Below are positions 45,401 to 54,400 of a stretch of 64,000 nucleotides of DNA, piece by piece (position 1 is the first letter of the stretch; each line of letters begins with the position of its first letter). The stretch comes from Chrysolina oricalcia (lineage: Eukaryota; Arthropoda; Insecta; Coleoptera; Chrysomelidae), in assembly GCA_944452925.2 (NCBI GenBank), contig OX101811.2, positions 49,519,156-49,583,155 of the forward strand. The letters are read 5' to 3'. Below the pieces are notes generated by a model. The model was not told the DNA's origin, searched no databases, and was given only the letters and a program-made list of their open reading frames with translations. A program made the position numbers and the translations under genes.

Positions 45401-48400
45401 AATTCCTATTCAGATTTACCAAAGGAACATATATATTTGAGGAAAAGCTATTTGAAATGTGATTTTTTTTTTCTAAAAAAAGTTGATCTCACTTGTATAA
45501 TCATCGATCCCACGTACCTACTACGGACACAATAAATAAAAATAATTGAAATTTTTTTCCTATAAATTCATAATTATGAAAACGATATTTTATTGAAGAA
45601 ACAAACTTCTGCTCTAGTCTCAGCTTCTCCCGGTAATGGATAGGAAGGAATGAGAGGGAAGGACTGCAGGTTTCATCTTTCGAGACCTGCACAATGCTTA
45701 GATAGTGCCAAGGGTCCCCGTGAGAGCAACTCCGCCGTGGATCGAAAACGTCGTACTTCAATAGAATAACAGCGGTAACGGAATTAGGTCCGCCTCCTGC
45801 ATTGCCTATGCATGTTGTCATCTCATTCAGTACAAACAACTGGAACCTCATAGTTTGTGAAGAACGATGTTCCGGTGCTGTCCCAGAAAAGTATATAAAT
45901 TACAAATTCAACACTCTACCAACTGTGCTATCTGATCGCATATATTTCTTTGTAACACACGTGTATCTCATAAGTGAATATTTTTTATTTCTGATATTTA
46001 TTAAAAAAACTGTGTTTAATCATGATTTTGATCTAGTAGTTATTATTCGTAAAGAAAATATTTTGCATTTAATAATAACTATCTAACATAGATAAAGTTA
46101 GTTCTCAGTCAGTCTTTTTGATAGATTTTCTTGCACCCATGTCAATAATATCGATATTATTTGTTAAAATTATGGCGTGGTCGTATGAAAAATAGTGTAT
46201 GTACATTAATTGTGCGAAATTGAGTCTGACAAATGGCACTTTTCGCACTGGTAATGTTATACACTATTGAGATTAGGAAAATGTCCCTTATTTGTTATTA
46301 CATTTGATCAAGTATACCGTCCATATGATGTCCTCTTGTTTTCTTCCTGCTATCCCTTCGTGCCAAAGAACTGCTAATGGAAAATGTTTTTTCTGAGACC
46401 CAAGGGGGACAAAACTTTCATTATGAACACTAATTCTTCGTGTGAAAAAGACTCTTTTGAACATGTCTATTCTTGGTAACATAATGACCTTTTGCAGATC
46501 AGCAGAAACTGCTAAAATGTTTGTCTGATTGGTTTCCATTTTTGTCGCGTTCTCAACATCTTTTTAATAAGCCATTCGAGTGTATTCCACGTGTTGTAGA
46601 TGAATTTTCCATAGTTTACAGATTTCACACTCATTATCCAAAGACTGTTTGGTGTGAGGGAAGTTGTGAAAGGAATACTCTTCGCATTTTTCACAGTCTT
46701 CGTTTCCAAGCTTTGTAAAAGAAATATTTAACTTTATCACTTCTGTTCTGTATAGCCAAAATAATTTTAAAACTGTAAAATGCCTATACAAGGCCAATAC
46801 AAGGCTTATACAAGCCCCCAAATGATATATCTTAATTTTGATAAATATGTGGAATACGTGGTTTTTTCTTATGACGTTGGAATAGGTGTTGTCCAATGAT
46901 GAAAAACAATAATTACTCTATAATATAGTTATGATTTAAATGTGTTTCGTTTCCAATAAACTCAATTTTCATAAATACCTTTTTTATTCTTGGTTTTTAT
47001 AAACCTTAGTCCTCATCAATCGATGTGCGATTTGTTATTCCACCTACATATACCATAATTATCATGAAACCGGAAGGGAATACAGATTAAAACAAAAAAA
47101 ATTATGTTTCTCTCACATCGGTTTCCTCTATATTTGCATCCTTTTTTAATATTTTCCGAACTCTTGGACTTTACATATTGGTATGTCATATGTTATTCCA
47201 CCTACATATACCGTGATTATAATAAAAACAGAAAGGTGTCATGCTTAAAAAGACAAAAATTGCCACGTTTCTCTTACACATCAGGTTATCTCTATTTTGA
47301 ATCACTTTTTATATTTTTGATAAGCTTGGACCTTATCGATAGGTATGCCTTTTGTTATTCCAACTACATGCACCATGTACATCATATAAACAGAAAGGCA
47401 TACTGCTTAAAATGGCGGAAATTTTTGTTTATATTTCGCATTTTTTTTTGCGTATGCCTGTAATTTTTACTCTCTCAAACCATATGCCAATTTCATATAC
47501 ATCTTACATTACCATAAACTTAATGAAAATGGAATGGCATACTGACTAAAATCACGGAATGTTATTCCGTACCTGTTCAAAATTTTTGCTGAGTTAACAG
47601 TACTTAGGCATACGCATTCAGTATGCCATCTTTTTTTAAAGCAGTTTCAGAACAATAACTTGTATACTTATCAGTGACAGCCTGTTTAAAAACACGGAAA
47701 ATGTCCTTATTCTCATACAAATTTACGTGACCATACCAACCCTTCGGACCCGCCCTAACGGTATGCCAATGGTTTTCTGAGTATTTTATTTTTGTTATTT
47801 CATTACAAAACACATTAAAATCGTAGCGAAACACATATTTTTCGAACAAATGATTAATGATATTTTTTAGGAAGAACCCAGGACGACTCTTTTATTCCTG
47901 CCTTATTATCATGAGGAAATACAGACAATACTGTCCTCCAAAAGGCATACTGAGTAAAATCGTGTCTCAAAATCTGTCACCATCCCCCGGTCTATGATGT
48001 TACAACTGTTTTTATCACTTGAGATGCACACGCCATTAATTTAAAATGAAACATAACCTCCGTATGATAAATCATACCATAGGCATCAATGGGTTTATTG
48101 AATAATTACACTGAAACAGGTACCATTGCCCTCTTTGGACTATATGCAATGATTTAAGAGTAGTGAGACAGGTCTCACACATACAAAAATGGGGTTTTAT
48201 TCCGGCTTCATTTTTCAACTGCTGCTATTTTCTTCAGTAAATGTGCGAAATAATCGCTGAATAAAAAAACAAATGACACTAAGGTAAACACGATTAAATT
48301 TCCACAGATTTATTGTCTTCGCGACATGTTTCGATACACTGTATCTTTTTCAAGCGAATGTAATACATTAAATTATTCTACCTTGAACATTACTTAAATA

Positions 48401-51400
48401 CCCTTCTTAACAATTGAGGTAATTAGGAGCTACCTATGATAAAAATAAAATTGACAATACAATGTAGGTAGATACCTGGAAATCTCAAAACATATCTACT
48501 ACTTAATTAGTTGAAAAGGTTCAACAAAGGGGAACTATTAAGGTCCAATTGATCATTTAGTAAACAATTCGAATTTTTCAATTTATTAATTTCCAAGAAT
48601 TCTAAATAATTAAGTCTAATACCTTTATTTTCAACATGAAGGATTTCAAAGTTTTCATCGAAGTCATGGTCTTCTTCCAAAATATGATTGGCATATGTTG
48701 AATGTGTTTTATTATTTACATAATTCATACGGTGCTCACGTACACGGCTTTTGAATGGTCTACCAGTCTGGCCTACATATACTTTGGAACAAGAACCACA
48801 ATTCAATTTATAAACTCCTGATTTTTTAGATTTTTGTGTTTTATCTTTATTATTTTTAATAAACCTTCCCAACGTGTTATCTGTTCTGAATGCTACTCTT
48901 AAATTTTGTTTTTTCAAAAATGACGCTATTTTTTCTGAAACGGGCCCTGAATAAGTTAATGTTCTGTAATTATTGTCAAGGTTCCTCATAGTGGGGTACA
49001 CTTCTTGGATAGCCTTTCTATGTAATTTTTTAGCAAGAATATTCTCTATTAATTTGACTTGATATCCATTGTTAACTGCTATCTGTTTTATAATATTTAA
49101 TTCTTTGCAGAAGTTTTCTTCAGAAAGAGGAATATTAACTAATCTATGTATCATACTATGGTATGCTGATATTTTATGTATATATGGATGTATCGAATTC
49201 GATACATCCATATATACATAAAATATCAGCATACCATAGTATGATACATAGATTAGTTAATATTCCTCTTTCTGAAGAAAACTTCTGCAAAGAATTAAAT
49301 ATTATAAAACAGATAGCAGTTAACAATGGATATCAAGTCAAATTAATAGAGAATATTCTTGCTAAAAAATTACATAGAAAGGCTATCCAAGAAGTGTACC
49401 CCACTATGAGGAACCTTGACAATAATTACAGAACATTAACTTATTCAGGGCCCGTTTCAGAAAAAATAGCGTCATTTTTGAAAAAACAAAATTTAAGAGT
49501 AGCATTCAGAACAGATAACACGTTGGGAAGGTTTATTAAAAATAATAAAGATAAAACACAAAAATCTAAAAAATCAGGAGTTTATAAATTGAATTGTGGT
49601 TCTTGTTCCAAAGTATATGTAGGCCAGACTGGTAGACCATTCAAAAGCCGTGTACGTGAGCACCGTATGAATTATGTAAATAATAAAACACATTCAACAT
49701 ATGCCAATCATATTTTGGAAGAAGACCATGACTTCGATGAAAACTTTGAAATCCTTCATGTTGAAAATAAAGGTATTAGACTTAATTATTTAGAATTCTT
49801 GGAAATTAATAAATTGAAAAATTCGAATTGTTTACTAAATGATCAATTGGACCTTAATAGTTCCCCTTTGTTGAACCTTTTCAACTAATTAAGTAGTAGA
49901 TATGTTTTGAGATTTCCAGGTATCTACCTACATTGTATTGTCAATTTTATTTTTATCATAGGTAGCTCCTAATTACCTCAATTGTTAAGAAGGGTATTTA
50001 AGTAATGTTCAAGGTAGAATAATTTAATGTATTACATTCGCTTGAAAAAGATACAGCGTATCGAAACATGTCGCGAAGACAATAAATCTGTGGAAATTTA
50101 ATCGTGTTTACCTTAGTGTCATATACTATGAATTTCCATCAAGTAAAGGCCACGTCAATCCAAAAAAAAAAAAACAAATCATGCAATTTCAAGTGAGGTT
50201 TGCATTATACATTTGTGCTGTTAAACATACATAAACAACCCTAAATCGTGTCAAAAATTCAAAGACCATCCAAAAATTAGTGTTTTTTACAGTGAAGAAT
50301 TTTGTCGAACCGCGGGATTTTCAGAAACCCCTGAATATCATAAACGAAAGAAGATGAATATATCTTTTCATTTCATATACTCAACATAGTCCAGGATCAT
50401 ATCACCAAATCTCAGCACTGAAACCGGTCCCGTGCATGGCGCGCATTACACCTTAAAAAGTGAGGGCGTCGTCTTCCCTATCCATAATGATATAATAATA
50501 ATACTAATATTTTTAATAAAAGCTCATCCATATAAGTCATCAGAATATTCCTTCCTCAGGGGTATGTAAAGTGAAAAACATTATGGAATATTGTACATTA
50601 ATTATCATGTACTGTTCTTCTCTGAAGGAAACGCAAGTGCAAGTGCCAACTAATCTGTGTTTAGGATATTTTGTCATGGGTATATTCCTGTACAATTATA
50701 TAGGAAATATTATGTTTTCATATATTTTCATACAAAATAATATATAATTTTCTAATGTTTTTTTGAAAGAATGTTATATAAAACTGAATGTTTTTTCTTA
50801 AACATCATATTGATTCCAATCTCAACTAACCTCTGAACAAAAAATATATTGGCACCGTTCTAACACAATTACATTAGCTGAGTTTCATGCTGCTACAATT
50901 CATCCTTCACGTTTGTCTCAAATTTGTTTATGGTTATTGGACTGAGTATGATTTAATAGTATTAATTAATGATAGTATTGAAGTTTTTAATAGAAAAACA
51001 GGTCAAACTCACTTTTAATTCTTGCACATATTGCAACATTCTTGTATCCAGAATTTTCAAAGTCCCATCAGTAGTTGAAGCAAACACAAGAGTGGATGGT
51101 GCTGGCATACTTTTCAAAGCATTTACAGGTGCAAATTTTGAAGACTCTAGAACACCCAAATTAACTCCCATGAACGGATCCCAAATGTGTACCACACTAT
51201 CACAGGATGCTACCAAACGTACACCTTCTATGAATGTTATGGATAAAATTGGTTTTTTGTGGGCACTGTATGTCCACTGACAATTCGAAGTGCTCAAACC
51301 ATCACCTTGACTCCTAAGAGACCAAAGTTTTATTGTTTTGTCTCTGCTACCAGATAAAAAGCTGTTTTCATTATCTAATGTATATAAGCACTTGACACTT

Positions 51401-54400
51401 TGACTATGACCCACAAACGTCTGTAATTTAATCTGTTTGAAGTTCAACAAATTGTTTATATCTGATCGTCCTATTTCATGCTCCCAATATGCTAACCAGT
51501 TACCACGAAGGTGTCTTGTGTTATTTTCCATTCGATTACTAACTAAACTCAGTAGATCTAGGTTCATGTTATCTATATTTTCTGGCTGAACGTCAATTCT
51601 ATTGCCTATAAGAGATACATTACTGCCTATGCTATTTGAACTTTTAAATGATTGATTTTTTGTGAAATCTGATAACTTAAATGTAGGAATTGAGCTGGGG
51701 TTTGATAATTTGACACTCTCCTCGTGTTCTTGGCATAAGCAACGAATTCTATCGTGATTATTCAAAGAAATTTCCAAAGAACTGGATCCTAAGAGCTTGA
51801 TGAGAGGTAAATAGGCTGTGTATGCTAGTTCTGGAGTAAAAACTTCTTTCAGTTCTTTTAGTGCTAGATTCAAAATTATTTCTTCTTCATGTGCTGAACT
51901 ACAGTTAGCTGATTTCAACTGTTTCAATCGTGCATAAGGTTTTTCGGCTGAAATGTAATTTTGTTGGGAACCAGATGGAATTGAATGACTTGATTCTTCT
52001 CTGCCCAATGAAATAGTTTGTACTTTAGGAAGGATAACCTGAAACATAGAAACAATAGTGCGAGACACTTCTCTATTTATTTTCTCACCTCATTCACTGA
52101 TTCCCATGATATTTTTTCGCAGTGAACAATGTCAAAAATTGAAAAAAATCTTTGGAGGGCAGGTGTCATCAGGTATTTCTTTGTCATGTCTGTTCCTATC
52201 CTTATTGAAAGTACATATAAAGCATCTAAATATTTACGTGCTAAAATATTCCTAGCACAGCCACCACTAGGAAATATATGTTTAGTTGAGTCTAGAATCT
52301 TCACCACGGGATGGATTATATTCTTCAATATAACATCCTGAAAATTAAAAATATATCTAATTGGTCACAGAGATACAAAAATATTATTCAAAAAATGTTC
52401 AATACCTGCAACTGGTCCATTAACATCATATCTGACAAGTAGGGAATTATTTTTTTCAAAAGTGCTAAACACGATATTAATCCTCCCTCTAAATTTGGTG
52501 TTATTCTCTTCTTACAAAGAAGTATCAATTCAGTCATATGTGGAATATATTGGAATAAGATAAATTGTTCCCCATAAAGACCTGGAATAAAAATACAACA
52601 CTCCTGTAAAACTAAACACGTCACACAGAGGACATGTAACACTCTGCACTCACCATTGAAAAATATAAAACCATCTACTTATTTACTAGTAGCTACTGTC
52701 AGCTGCAAGTCTATTTTGTAACTCATAGACCAGTCAGAATTCTGACTTATTATCTCAGAATTAGCTAAAACCGATTTGTTGAGTCAGAATTTCAACTCAG
52801 TATCTCAGAATTATATACATCTCGTCACGGATATTAGCCACGTTTATACCGTCTGCGAATTTGATACTCTGATCCAATTTTTTTTTTATCCAAAGGATTT
52901 TAATCAATAGAAGGGTTATTCAGGGTTGCATAACAAAAATTAGAATCTTAAACTATAAAGTTTTGTACCTGTGGCATTCGAAATACTGATCAAAGGTTTC
53001 GATTTTCACGAAATTCATTAAAGTGCCAATATTTCCAAAACCATCAATATTTTACTAATGTCATATTGTGATATTCTGGTCAGTCATTGGAACTACTCAT
53101 TCCCCATCCCCAGGCAAATACAAGCCAATAACCCTGATGTTGTTCTCCTCGACCACCAAAGTAGGACGATTTTCGTCATGGAGTTTTCCGCTCCAAGCGA
53201 AACGAATCTTGCCCTCATCCGACATCCTTGGTTCACTTAGTCTGCTCAGAGCACATGACTCGCGTATGCAATAGTCACTTACCCTACGGACGAGGGGAGT
53301 GGTTATTGGAGTAATGATGAGGCCAGCACGCCCTCCAAATGTGTCGGAGCTTCGGAACAGGGCCCAACTGGAGAGTTTTAATTCAAAAATATAATAATAA
53401 TACTCCCTCATAAACACTCTTAGAGTGAGCCCATAGCCTGTACGGGTAGAGGACGGCATTATTATTTGCCGTGGCGCTCATATTCACGGGTGCTACCATA
53501 ATGATCGTCATTCTGATCCTTATTACATAAATAAATATTAAATTATCAAGTCTGGAAGATATTACCTGAAATATTGGTAAGGCAATTAAGGACTTTAAGT
53601 GCAGCAGGATCACCCACAACATAGCTGGAAGCTACGGAAATATCGCTGAACTCTGTCAAATCATCAGGTATGTGGGCTGCTAAATTATCTTTTCCCATAT
53701 AACAGAGAGCCAACATTTTCAGTAGGTTTCTTGACAAATATTTAGCTGTTAACAATGGCCCAAGTCTATGAGCCAACCAAATCAAGCTCTCAGAACTCAT
53801 TTCAGATATTTTATGTTTAGATCTATGCATAACTTTTTGAGACTCGAGTGTCAAGTTGGAATTTGAGGAATGCGAGTTGACATTTACTTCGGCACTTTTG
53901 CTACCTATCTCACAGCTAATATTCATTACGTTATTGTGGTAACTTGAAGGTATTGGAATAGTGGGAGATTTCAAATTATTATGGGAATCAGCATTTTCCT
54001 CGGTTTGAAAATTTGATTCTTTAATATTATTTATATCATCAGTTAAATTAGCATCTAAACCCTCTTCTACACTAAAATTATTGCAAGTTAATTCTGATGC
54101 TGCGTTCAACTGTAGATGTTCTATGAGAAATTTGATTTGATCTTCGTTATTTTTTTCCTCTTCAAATTCAAATATTTCTTCCTCAGAAGGACGTTTCAAC
54201 TCTACTTCAGATGCAAAGTCTTGCTTATCACTTGAAGTTGAGTCATCACTACCTGAAATATCCATTTGCTCAGTATCTATCGTTTTGAGATGAGAAGCCT
54301 TTTTAAGATTTTTTTCTGAATGATTGTGTAAAACAAATTCAACAGGTTCACAATCTTTATAACCTCCAACAGCTTCTACCAAAGAAACCACGAAGTTTTC

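Larger units (their letters stand above)
48274..50121. mobile_element. Penelope-like element pair in a zero-spacer palindrome
   Basis: The two arms 48274-49197 and 49198-50121 are reverse complements with no spacer; positions p and 98395-p pair. The centre is GAATTC at 49195-49200. I found one mismatch (48338 versus 50057). Each arm is a 5'-truncated Penelope-like element with its 3' end outward, so the copies are head to head. Arms end at TGACACTAAGG. Confidence 0.93.
40471..51012. other. 10.5-kb WDR81 intron filled with repeats
   Basis: Contains the repeat structures listed separately. The remaining stretches (41300-43230, 48000-48273 and 50486-51012) show no gene. Around 41820-42010 is a somewhat GC-richer patch with no readable motif. 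Confidence 0.75.

Noticed and set aside
44370..47849. Pair of 70- and 81-codon ORFs (MFCNEITKIKYSEN type) as a conserved gene
   Set aside because: They are the same stretch of the foldback arms read on opposite strands; no family motif, and the arms also repeat without them.
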